Shown here: positions 1-5,094 of the stretch, one piece after another
Position numbering within the stretch: the stretch's first letter is position 1
Layout of the letters: every line of letters begins with the position of its first letter
Assembly: GCA_040758525.1 (NCBI GenBank)
Contig: JBFLVQ010000672.1
Span: forward strand, 1-5,150
From: JBFLVQ01 sp040758525
Lineage (GTDB): Bacteria; Acidobacteriota; Blastocatellia; Chloracidobacteriales; JADJPF01
Reading direction: 5' to 3'
Length of the DNA stretch: 5,150 nucleotides
The notes under the pieces: generated by a model
The model's database searches: none
What the model saw: the letters and a program-made list of their open reading frames with translations, nothing else
Told to the model about the DNA's origin: nothing
Made by a program: the position numbers and the translations under genes

Positions 1-1
1 G

Positions 2-244
2 GGATTAGTAGGGTTAACGAGAGGATTTATGTATGCAGGGTCAGCGCGAGTAATGGCAAGTTTATGGGATATAGATGATCGTGCTACCTATGTACTAATG
101 GGACATTTCTACAGTGCACTAATAAAAGGTAAAATGCGACCAGCCGCAGCATTACAGAAAGCACAACGAACTATGTGGCGGAGTAGCGCATATCGATCTC
201 CATACTACTGGGCAGGATTACAGTTGTCTGGTGAGTGGCGGTGA
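2..244 (+). CDS. CHAT domain protein, C-terminal fragment (5' end outside window)
   Basis: The frame is open from the first complete codon at base 2 and ends at TGA 242-244, giving 80 residues. The internal ATG at base 29 is not a real start, because the CHAT signature GLTRGF begins before it. Visible conserved elements are GLTRGFMYAGSARVMASLW, then DDRAT, then a helix with FY, then PAAALQKAQ and the closing SPYYWAGLQLSGEW. These are typical of the end of the CHAT (caspase HetF associated with TPRs) fold, a clan CD cysteine protease-like domain. The catalytic His and Cys would lie upstream, so activity cannot be judged. CHAT proteins usually carry TPR or other sensor repeats before this domain and act in the cytoplasm in signalling or defence; that part is also outside the window. 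No terminator is evident after the stop. Confidence 0.88.
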   Translation, partial: GLVGLTRGFMYAGSARVMASLWDIDDRATYVLMGHFYSALIKGKMRPAAALQKAQRTMWRSSAYRSPYYWAGLQLSGEWR

Positions 245-336
245 TAGTTTCAGGATACGGAAATAATTTCTAATGGTGTTAGCATAATCTTTATACCGTT
301 TCAGAGATTCAAAAATTGGTGGTAAATTAGAGTCTC

Positions 337-933
337 ATGCAGATTGCAAAAATAGTAAGCTCACGTTCACAAATCATATATGCTGCGCGGGTGTTGGATA
401 CATTGGAGGTAGAACAACCGCCTAGCCCTGCCGACTATGCCTTTGCCCGTTTTGTCGCTGTCGAAAATGCTGGACGCAAGATCGTTGGTGTAATTGCTGA
501 TACACAACTGATCAATCCTAATTATGGAAATTTTGGTCCGCGTCTCTCCTCTCCAGCCGAGACCAACCTGCTCTTTTCCCCCGATTACTTACATGATCAA
601 GGTGTATTAATAAATCTATTTATGCTCGGCTGGCTAGAGCAAGGCTATGGAGTACATCGTACTCCAGAACTAGTACTACCGGTACACTCGTCGGTTGTGC
701 TGATGCCAGCAGGAGAAGTAGAGAGTTTTCATAGAGACAAAGCTGGTCGGTTGCGACTTGGCTACTATACACAAGTTTTAGCAGTAGGCGGTGTGCTGGC
801 GGCTGCGTTATTGCTTGCCATACTCGATCAAGTAGAAAAACAAGCAACTCTGCCAGAGCGGACACGTCTGACACTACTACGCGAGAATCTTGCCTGGCAT
901 CAGACACTGGTTGCCTTTGGCCAGCAACGCTGA
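337..933 (+). CDS. HAS-barrel-like protein, 198 aa, function unknown
   Basis: The product has 198 residues and starts MQIAKIVSSRSQIIYAARV, which is how I remember stand-alone HAS-barrel proteins beginning (the beta-barrel found at the N terminus of HerA helicases and ATP synthase subunits). Residues 1-60 look like alternating beta strands with a QPPSPADYAF segment. A conserved-looking NPNYGNFGPRLS follows at 60-71, and SPDYL at 81-85. Residues 146-163 are very hydrophobic (AVGGVLAAALLLAILDQV), but given the flanking charges they more likely form a buried helix than a membrane anchor. The C terminus has LLRENLAWHQT at 180-190. No Walker A motif is present, so this is not HerA itself, and no herA or nurA gene is adjacent here. 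The start has only a poor ribosome site (AGAG 4 bases upstream, GGTGG farther off). The assignment comes from remembered family resemblance. The frame is clearly coding; the function is not known. Confidence 0.72.
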   Translation: MQIAKIVSSRSQIIYAARVLDTLEVEQPPSPADYAFARFVAVENAGRKIVGVIADTQLINPNYGNFGPRLSSPAETNLLFSPDYLHDQGVLINLFMLGWLEQGYGVHRTPELVLPVHSSVVLMPAGEVESFHRDKAGRLRLGYYTQVLAVGGVLAAALLLAILDQVEKQATLPERTRLTLLRENLAWHQTLVAFGQQR

Positions 934-942
934 GGCGAAATA
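931..942 (+). repeat. Repeat copy 1 (TGAGGCGAAATA)
   Basis: Twelve bases identical to 1154-1165. The copy begins with the stop codon of the HAS-barrel-like gene and continues TAGCC, so it has an extra TA relative to copies 2 and 3. GGC and GCC can pair across it as a minimal 3-bp stem (934-936 with 945-947). Confidence 0.5.
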
Positions 943-1153
943 TAGCCGCTCTCTGCCATTAAGTACTGCATCAATACCATTTCGTAAGATTTTTTTTCGA
1001 CTTGCCAAACTAACCATTCTAGGGTAGTATGTGGCCACTAAATAAGGTTCTATTTCTGTTCCACGCTACTCTTTTAGAATCACCCGAGGATAAAAGGCAG
1101 GCTCACACTAATCGTCACACGTTGAGTTCAGACTCTGGTGGGCTAGATGCAAG

Positions 1154-1168
1154 TGAGGCGAAATAGCG
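1154..1168 (+). repeat. Repeat copy 2 (TGAGGCGAAATAGCG)
   Basis: It shares TGAGGCGAAATA with copy 1 and GGCGAAATAGCG (1157-1168) with copy 3. Copies 2 and 3 are direct repeats 34 bases apart, start to start. A perfect palindrome, AGATG-C-CATCT (1173-1183), sits between them. Confidence 0.55.
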
Positions 1169-1190
1169 TTGGAGATGCCATCTTACTTTC

Positions 1191-1204
1191 GGCGAAATAG
1201 CGCC
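1191..1204 (+). repeat. Repeat copy 3 with hairpin (GGCGAAATAGCGCC)
   Basis: Twelve bases, GGCGAAATAGCG, are identical to 1157-1168. This copy is followed by CC, so that GGCG and CGCC form a 4-bp stem around an AAATAG loop. CTTA before it and TAAG after it could extend the fold beyond an internal bulge. No T run follows, so it is not a classical terminator. Confidence 0.55.
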
Positions 1205-1247
1205 TTAAGATAATGACCAGAACGCGCTTCCTCTTGGGGTTAATGGT

Positions 1248-1277
1248 CTGACAGGAAACAGCTAAGCTGGATACAAT
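1248..1277 (+). promoter_or_regulatory. Sigma70-type promoter for the Hfq-like gene
   Basis: The -35 box CTGACA (1248-1253) and -10 box TACAAT (1272-1277) each match consensus at 5 of 6 positions, with an 18-base spacer. Transcription would start near 1284, giving a leader of about 50 bases that contains the palindrome at 1302-1314 and the ribosome site at 1321-1327. Position, spacing and orientation all fit the downstream gene. This is a prediction from sequence only. Confidence 0.55.
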
Positions 1278-1301
1278 AAAGCAACCATAGGATGTTAGAT
1301 C

Positions 1302-1316
1302 ACCTTGTCAAGGTTG
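1302..1316 (+). repeat. Palindrome in the hfq leader (ACCTTGTCAAGGTTG)
   Basis: ACCTTG and CAAGGT form a perfect inverted repeat around a single T (1302-1314). The 15 bases 1302-1316 match 5054-5068 with one difference (C versus T). The palindrome lies 4 bases before the ribosome site of the Hfq-like gene. It could be an operator or a very tight RNA hairpin, although a one-base loop favours DNA binding over RNA folding. Confidence 0.5.
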
Positions 1317-1320
1317 ATTT

Positions 1321-1327
1321 GGGGAGG
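1321..1327 (+). promoter_or_regulatory. Ribosome binding site GGGGAGG that decides the hfq start
   Basis: GGGGAGG ends on the G of a GTG codon at 1327, so ribosomes cannot use that GTG. The next in-frame GTG, at 1333, is 5 bases beyond the site and gives the protein start MNRKLIR, which matches my memory of related Hfq-like proteins. Confidence 0.75.
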
Positions 1328-1332
1328 TGGCA

Positions 1333-1677
1333 GTGAACCGAAAACTTATCCGAACTACGCTAGCAGAAGTTAAGGAGCGTGAGCGTGAGCTGGCGGCAGC
1401 GGCCCGTCAAGTTGCTGCCCATCAGCGTAAACGTGTACCGCCCGAACAGACTAATGCCGAAAGCTTTTACTACAAGAAACAGATGGAATCCAAAACGTCT
1501 ATGGTAATTGTTTTACAAGATGGCGAGGAACTGCGCGGCACGATCGAATGGTATGATAAAGCTTGTATCAAGTTACACCGCAGTGATGCGCCCAATCTGC
1601 TTGTGCTCAAGCACAATATCAAATATATGTACAAAGAGAATGATATTGGCGGTGATGGCCAGGGTGATGACGACTAG
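1333..1677 (+). CDS. hfq: Hfq-family (Sm-like) RNA chaperone with N-terminal extension
   Basis: The product has 114 residues from GTG 1333. Hfq forms a ring that binds small RNAs and mRNAs and governs their pairing and stability in the cytoplasm. The Sm core is at about residues 45-101: MVIVLQDGEELRGTIEWYDKACIKLHR (57-83, Sm1) and VLKHNIKYMYK (91-101, Sm2). The KH pair of the canonical YKH motif is kept at K93-H94, but the Tyr is Leu. The position aligning with the proximal-site Gln (E. coli Q8) seems to be Ala42. Residues 1-40 are an extra, highly charged segment rich in Lys, Arg, Glu and Ala, probably helical and then disordered. The tail ends GGDGQGDDD, an acidic tip reminiscent of the acidic tip of the Hfq C-terminal domain. 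The gene has its own predicted promoter and leader palindrome, and pdxA follows 97 bases later. The family assignment is strong; equivalence to E. coli Hfq is not certain. Confidence 0.88.
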   Translation: MNRKLIRTTLAEVKERERELAAAARQVAAHQRKRVPPEQTNAESFYYKKQMESKTSMVIVLQDGEELRGTIEWYDKACIKLHRSDAPNLLVLKHNIKYMYKENDIGGDGQGDDD

Positions 1678-1686
1678 CGCCCTCCT

Positions 1687-1709
1687 GCCTGGCCCTAATT
1701 AGGGTAGGC
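1687..1709 (+). terminator. Stem-loop after the Hfq-like gene
   Basis: CCCTAATTAGGG (1693-1704) is a perfect 12-base palindrome. It is flanked by GCCT (1687-1690) and AGGC (1706-1709), which also pair, with GG opposite T as a small bulge. It begins 10 bases past the TAG. There is no U run after it, so it is more likely a weak or factor-aided terminator or an mRNA 3'-end stabiliser than a classical intrinsic terminator. It could equally be a protein-binding palindrome. Confidence 0.4.
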
Positions 1710-1734
1710 GTAAAGGCGAGTTACTGGTTTCATC

Positions 1735-1754
1735 GACGGGTGCTTTCCCCCGTC
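1735..1754 (+). promoter_or_regulatory. Second stem-loop, just upstream of pdxA
   Basis: GACGGG (1735-1740) pairs perfectly with CCCGTC (1749-1754) around an 8-base loop, TGCTTTCC. The stem ends 20 bases before the pdxA start and is followed by ATTATC rather than a U run. If hfq and pdxA are co-transcribed, this would be an mRNA structure in the spacer. Its role is unknown. Confidence 0.4.
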
Positions 1755-1774
1755 ATTATCAGGCTCTTTAAGGC

Positions 1775-2818
1775 ATGAAGAAGAAAGCGGCAGGTAAAGC
1801 AAAACCGCGTATTGCGGTCACGATCGGCGATCCCGCCGGTATTGGCCCAGAAGTGGTACTGCGAGCCATCGCTGATGAAGAGGTGCGGGCCTGTTCCGTG
1901 CCAATTGTGATCGGTGATGCGCATCATCTCTCACATCAGGCACGCAAACTAGATCTAGTCTGTGGGCTAGAGATCTTCCATGAAAATGATCGATTGCCTC
2001 AGCGACCTTTAGCACCATTGCTCTACAACGTGAAAAACCTGTCGCGTAATGTCAAGATGGGGCAAGAAGCAGCCGAATACGGTCACGCCGCTGGCCAGTA
2101 TATCGAGGCTGCCGTGCGTTTAGCGCTTACTAACCAAGTCGATGCCATTGCCACTGCTCCTATCAATAAGCGTGCATTGCAATTAGGTGGCTATGGCTAT
2201 CCTGGTCATAGTGAACTGCTCGCCTACTTGACCAAAACCAATGACTACGCAATGGCTTTTGTCTCTTCATCATTACGAGTTGTGCTGCTTACCACACACC
2301 TACCACTTGCTAAGGCGCTTACTTATGTTAAGAAGGACCGTATAGAGCGTACGTTACGGCTTATTGATCGTGAACTGCGCCGCTGGGGAATTACCCGCCC
2401 GCGTATTGCCGTAGCTGCCGTCAATCCACACGGCGCCGAAGGCGGACTGTTTGGTATTGAGGAAGCATCTGAGTTGATCCCTGCTATAGAGGCTTGTAAC
2501 GAAGCGCCAGAATTCAATGTCAGCGGGCCTTTCTCGGCCGATACGATCTTTTTACGGGCTGCACGTGGCGAATTCGATGTTGTGCTTTCTTGTTATCATG
2601 ATCAAGGTATGATTCCTGTCAAATGTCTCTCCTTTGGTGAGGCTGTCAATGTCACGCTGGGCCTGCCCTTTATACGCACTTCTGCAGATCATGGTACTGC
2701 TTTCGATATTGCTGGCAAAGGTATTGCAGACCCACGTAGTATGATTGAGGCGATCAAATTGGCGGCACATCTGACCGTGATCGGCTCTGAGACCGAAAGC
2801 ACTACTATACAGCGTTAA
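1775..2818 (+). CDS. pdxA: 4-hydroxythreonine-4-phosphate dehydrogenase PdxA
   Basis: PdxA oxidises 4-phosphohydroxy-L-threonine with NAD+. The product decarboxylates to 3-amino-2-oxopropyl phosphate, which PdxJ uses to make pyridoxine 5'-phosphate (deoxyxylulose-dependent vitamin B6 pathway, cytoplasm). The protein has 347 residues, slightly longer than the 329 of E. coli, partly through a short Lys/Ala-rich N-terminal lead. Family motifs are IAVTIGDPAGIGPEV (13-27), TAPINK (127-132), GHSELLA (144-150), TTHLPL (173-178), NPHGAEGGLFG (217-227), SADTIF (254-259), CYHDQG (273-278) and TSADHGTAFDIAG (302-314). The three metal-binding histidines are H145, H175 and H275, so it should be active. 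The usual NPHAGE order appears here as NPHGAE. The ATG is the only sensible start because a TAA lies in frame just upstream. Its ribosome site is poor: AAGG ends one base before the ATG, and CAGG lies 11 bases upstream. Confidence 0.95.
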   Translation: MKKKAAGKAKPRIAVTIGDPAGIGPEVVLRAIADEEVRACSVPIVIGDAHHLSHQARKLDLVCGLEIFHENDRLPQRPLAPLLYNVKNLSRNVKMGQEAAEYGHAAGQYIEAAVRLALTNQVDAIATAPINKRALQLGGYGYPGHSELLAYLTKTNDYAMAFVSSSLRVVLLTTHLPLAKALTYVKKDRIERTLRLIDRELRRWGITRPRIAVAAVNPHGAEGGLFGIEEASELIPAIEACNEAPEFNVSGPFSADTIFLRAARGEFDVVLSCYHDQGMIPVKCLSFGEAVNVTLGLPFIRTSADHGTAFDIAGKGIADPRSMIEAIKLAAHLTVIGSETESTTIQR

Positions 2819-2871
2819 TATGGTCGCGTCTGACCGGGCACTTTGACGTCTATTTTCTTGCTGAGTTTAGA

Positions 2872-2877
2872 TATAAT
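2872..2877 (+). promoter_or_regulatory. Candidate -10 box (TATAAT) for the zinc ribbon-cax-macro unit
   Basis: This is an exact TATAAT in the 132-base gap after pdxA, 73 bases before the next start codon. The only good -35 match, TTGACG at 2843-2848, is 23 bases away, which is too far for a standard promoter, and the 15 to 18-base spacings offer no good -35. No TG extension precedes it. It is the best candidate start point for the three downstream genes, but incomplete as a promoter. Confidence 0.35.
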
Positions 2878-2950
2878 AAGCCGACGCGAATAATTTTCAC
2901 CACAAAGTAACAGTATGTTGGTATTTTCTGTGGTTTATTATGGAGGATTG

Positions 2951-3286
2951 ATGGTAGATCTAGAGGATCTTGGCAAAGTACGTGAAGATGAATGGTTTCA
3001 TCGTAACGAACAGAAGATGATTCAGGAAGCAAAAGCACGGCGCGCAGCCCAATTACAAGCCGAGAACGATGCTAAACGTGAGCAATTGCGCCAAGCGCAC
3101 TGGATGAAATGCCCCAAATGTGGAGACGATCTCAAGGAGGTCGAATATATAGGTATCAAGATCGACAAATGTACACATTGTCAGGGGGTCTTCTTTGATG
3201 CTGGTGAACTTGATGAGTTACTGCTTAAACAGAAAGAGGAACGCAAAACTTTCTTTCGCCAATTGACCGGTCTCTTCTCATCTTGA
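2951..3286 (+). CDS. TFIIB-type zinc ribbon protein (zf-TFIIB family), 111 aa
   Basis: The start is ATG 2951, because GGAGGA (2942-2947) sits just before it. An in-frame ATG at 2915 would add 12 hydrophobic residues and lacks a ribosome site. The product MVDLEDLGKVREDEWFHRNE has a charged, probably coiled-coil helix at about 17-50, then the zinc ribbon MKCPKCG...DKCTHCQGVFFDAGELDELL. The ligands are C54, C57, C74 and C77 (two CxxC pairs 16 residues apart). The FDAGELDELL segment after the ribbon is the hallmark of bacterial zf-TFIIB proteins. The C terminus, from about residue 91, is basic and then hydrophobic (FFRQLTGLF). Such proteins are small and cytoplasmic and probably structural zinc binders; despite the name, a role in transcription has not been shown. 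It is the first gene of a likely unit with the Ca2+/H+ antiporter 68 bases downstream. Confidence 0.88.
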   Translation: MVDLEDLGKVREDEWFHRNEQKMIQEAKARRAAQLQAENDAKREQLRQAHWMKCPKCGDDLKEVEYIGIKIDKCTHCQGVFFDAGELDELLLKQKEERKTFFRQLTGLFSS

Positions 3287-3354
3287 GACGGTAAAGATTA
3301 TTCTATTGTGGCTTGGCACGCGGTATCGATTCCAATTAGTGGAGAGAAAATTTC

Positions 3355-4473
3355 ATGTTCAAGCAACTATTTGCCCCGGCAAATTTGCTCTATTGGTTGT
3401 TGGTCTTTATTCCTATCGCATTAGTACTAGAAATTCAACATGCTCCGGCGATCTGGATCTTCACCACCTCTGCATTAGCAATCATTCCACTCGCCGGTCT
3501 AATGGGTAAGGCAACAGAACATCTGGCTGCCAAGATGGGTGAGGGGATAGGAGGTCTACTTAATGCTACCTTTGGCAATGCTGCTGAGCTGATTATTGCC
3601 TTGATGGCCTTGCGTAAAGGGCTCTATGAAGTAGTTAAGGCATCGATCACAGGCTCGATCATAGGCAATATTCTGCTTGTACTAGGGCTCAGTATATTGG
3701 CTGGTGGAGTAAAGTTCAGTACACAGACCTTCAACCGAACCGCGGCAAGTTTGGGTGCTACACTATTGGCACTGAGTGGCATTGGCTTGGTAGTGCCAGC
3801 CATCTTCCATTACATAAATATCACTCAAGGGGGTACACAGGCGACTGAACAGGAGTTGAGTCTGGAGATCTCTGTGGTGCTTTTTGTCACTTACATACTC
3901 AGTCTGATCTTCTCTCTCAAAACTCACAAGCATCTATATGATGGCGCTGCACACTCCGAGCATGAAGTGGCCGAAGTAGAGGGCGCAGTCTGGTCGAACT
4001 CAAAGTCGGCAGCCGTGCTGCTGGGCGCCACCACACTAGTGGCAGTAATGAGCGAATTCCTAGTGGGAGCAATTGAACAGACAGCAGAGAGTTTTGGCCT
4101 CTCAAATATTTTTATTGGTGTGATCGTAGTTGCCATTATTGGTAATGCTGCTGAGCACAGCACAGCAGTATTAATGGCAATAAAAAATAAGATGGATCTA
4201 GCAATCAATATTGCTGTTGGCTCATCACTACAAGTAGCTCTATTTGTTGCCCCGGTACTTATTTTTGCTAGCTATCTCTTTGGCCGCCCTATGGATCTGC
4301 TCTTTACACCATTTGAAGTTCTTGCCGTGGTGATTTCCGTTGTGATCCTCAATCTGGTCTCGCTAGATGGAGAATCGAATTGGATGGAAGGTATACAACT
4401 GCTTGCCGTCTATGCAATCTTGGGTATGGCTTTCTACTTTCTGCCAGAAGTTGCTAAGGAGGTTGCCAGATGA
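3355..4473 (+). CDS. cax: Calcium/proton exchanger (Cax, CaCA superfamily)
   Basis: This is an integral inner-membrane antiporter exporting Ca2+ in exchange for H+, 372 residues, normal for bacterial Cax proteins. The start ATG has GGAGAG (3341-3346) 8 bases before it. About 11 membrane segments can be read. The two inverted halves carry the ion-binding alpha repeats: GNAAELI at 74-80 (with GLLNATF before it) and GNAAEHS at 263-269. The key acidic residues are E78 and E268. Between the halves, at about 189-212, is a hydrophilic His/Asp/Glu-rich loop (HKHLYDGAAHSEHEVAEVEG) matching the position of the acidic loop of Cax proteins. H+ coupling and Ca2+ preference are inferred from the family. 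The last codons contain AAGGAGG, which serves as the ribosome site for the next gene, and its stop overlaps that gene's start by 4 bases (ATGA), so the two are probably translationally coupled. Confidence 0.93.
   Translation: MFKQLFAPANLLYWLLVFIPIALVLEIQHAPAIWIFTTSALAIIPLAGLMGKATEHLAAKMGEGIGGLLNATFGNAAELIIALMALRKGLYEVVKASITGSIIGNILLVLGLSILAGGVKFSTQTFNRTAASLGATLLALSGIGLVVPAIFHYINITQGGTQATEQELSLEISVVLFVTYILSLIFSLKTHKHLYDGAAHSEHEVAEVEGAVWSNSKSAAVLLGATTLVAVMSEFLVGAIEQTAESFGLSNIFIGVIVVAIIGNAAEHSTAVLMAIKNKMDLAINIAVGSSLQVALFVAPVLIFASYLFGRPMDLLFTPFEVLAVVISVVILNLVSLDGESNWMEGIQLLAVYAILGMAFYFLPEVAKEVAR
4456..4462 (+). promoter_or_regulatory. Ribosome binding site of the macro-domain gene, inside cax
   Basis: AAGGAGG lies 7 bases before ATG 4470, within the final codons of cax. 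Together with the ATGA overlap it fixes the start of the macro-domain gene and indicates translation coupled to cax. Confidence 0.8.
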
Positions 4474-4994
4474 GCGCAGGTAAAGTGGAAGTTATTCAAG
4501 GCGATATCACCAAACAGCAGGTTGATGCCATTGTCAATGCTGCCAATAGCTCGCTACTAGGTGGCGGTGGTGTAGATGGCGCTATACACCAGGCTGCCGG
4601 TCCAAAACTACTAGAAGAGTGCCGTAAATTAAAAGGCTGTCATACTGGTGAGGCAAAGATCACCAATGGTTACAATCTGCCAGCACGTTGGGTGATTCAT
4701 ACGGTTGGTCCTATCTGGCGAGGTGGCAGTAATAACGAAGATGAATTGCTAGCATCTGCTTACCGTAATTCGCTTGCCCTTACCCTACAACATTCTATTA
4801 ACACAATTGCCTTCCCTTCGATTAGCACAGGCGCTTACAACTTTCCTATTGAACGCGCCGCGAAGATCGCAATGACACAGTTTAAGCAGTTTCTTGCCAC
4901 CAACTCCTCTCTGAAAAAGATATTGATGGTCTGCTTCTCGCGCTCGGATTATCAAACTTACAGCAAAACCGCATATGAGATCTTAGAGAAGTGA
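4470..4994 (+). CDS. Macro domain protein, MacroD/YmdB-type ADP-ribose (O-acetyl-ADP-ribose) hydrolase
   Basis: The 174-residue protein is a single macro domain. It closely follows the E. coli YmdB pattern: VIQGDITKQQVDAIVNAANSS (8-28), LGGGGVDGAIHQAAG (30-44), TGEAKIT, ARWVIHTVGPIW (72-83), then AFPSISTGAYNFP (114-126). N26 and D36 match the residues used by MacroD-type enzymes. D12 in GDIT contacts the adenine, and GGGGVD and STGAY hold the ribose and phosphates. Known members remove the acetyl group from O-acetyl-ADP-ribose and strip mono-ADP-ribose from proteins; YmdB has also been reported to modulate RNase III in E. coli. Which of these applies here is unknown. No signal peptide is present, so it should be cytoplasmic. 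It is the last gene of the unit behind cax. Confidence 0.93.
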   Translation: MSAGKVEVIQGDITKQQVDAIVNAANSSLLGGGGVDGAIHQAAGPKLLEECRKLKGCHTGEAKITNGYNLPARWVIHTVGPIWRGGSNNEDELLASAYRNSLALTLQHSINTIAFPSISTGAYNFPIERAAKIAMTQFKQFLATNSSLKKILMVCFSRSDYQTYSKTAYEILEK

Positions 4995-5012
4995 ATACTT
5001 TCTTTCATAATT

Positions 5013-5022
5013 ATTACGTAAT
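5013..5022 (+). other. Palindrome ATTACGTAAT downstream of the macro gene
   Basis: This is a perfect 10-base palindrome, 18 bases past the stop. It has no loop, so it is a possible protein-binding site rather than a terminator. No intrinsic terminator is visible in 4995-5150. Confidence 0.25.
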
Positions 5023-5053
5023 CTCCCTAAAGCGTTACCTTTTGTGACGGCAA

Positions 5054-5068
5054 ACCTTGTTAAGGTTG
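5054..5068 (+). repeat. Second copy of the leader palindrome (ACCTTGTTAAGGTTG)
   Basis: It is one base different from 1302-1316. AACCTT and AAGGTT (5053-5067) pair around GTT. It lies 26 bases before a possible start codon at 5095, comparable with its placement 16 bases before the Hfq-like start, so both copies sit upstream of genes or possible genes. Confidence 0.45.
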
Positions 5069-5094
5069 CTGGAGTTAATATCTAAGCTATTGAA

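Larger units (their letters stand above)
934..1326. other. Non-coding intergenic region, 393 bases
   Basis: No convincing gene was found on either strand: the frames that are open are short, lack ribosome sites and resemble no family. No tRNA-like cloverleaf or T-loop sequence was seen. The stretch holds a run of eight T at 990-997, a cluster of GGCGAAATA repeats whose last two copies lie at 1157-1202, a sigma70-type promoter at 1248-1277 and a palindrome at 1302-1314. It could encode a small RNA or be decayed coding sequence; nothing here decides between these. Confidence 0.6.

Noticed and set aside
283..288. CATAAT as a -10 box for the HAS-barrel-like gene
   Set aside because: No -35-like sequence occurs at 15 to 19 bases upstream and there is no TG extension. 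A lone 5-of-6 match in AT-rich DNA is not enough.
620..907. 95-codon open frame on the minus strand inside the HAS-barrel-like gene
   Set aside because: It has no family resemblance and no ribosome site, and it lies fully antisense to a well supported frame. The same reasoning applies to the minus-strand frames within pdxA and cax.
990..997. Run of eight T after the HAS-barrel-like gene as an intrinsic terminator
   Set aside because: No adjacent GC-rich hairpin precedes it. The only pairing found is CGAAAT (937-942) with ATTTCG (979-984), which leaves a 36-base loop and is too weak.
1508..1702. 64-codon + frame overlapping the Hfq-like gene
   Set aside because: It is out of frame with a clear Sm-domain gene, with no recognisable motif and no ribosome site.
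2824..2889. Seven-base inverted repeat TCGCGTC / GACGCGA flanking the candidate TATAAT
   Set aside because: The arms are 52 bases apart, and such a match is about as likely as not by chance in a gap of this size.
2915..2950. Upstream ATG giving a 123-residue zinc ribbon protein with a hydrophobic lead
   Set aside because: It lacks a ribosome site, whereas ATG 2951 has GGAGGA directly before it, and the added residues do not fit the family start.
3314..3320. TGGCACG upstream of cax as the -24 element of a sigma54 promoter
   Set aside because: The -12 TTGC element is not present at the required spacing (ATCG is found there).
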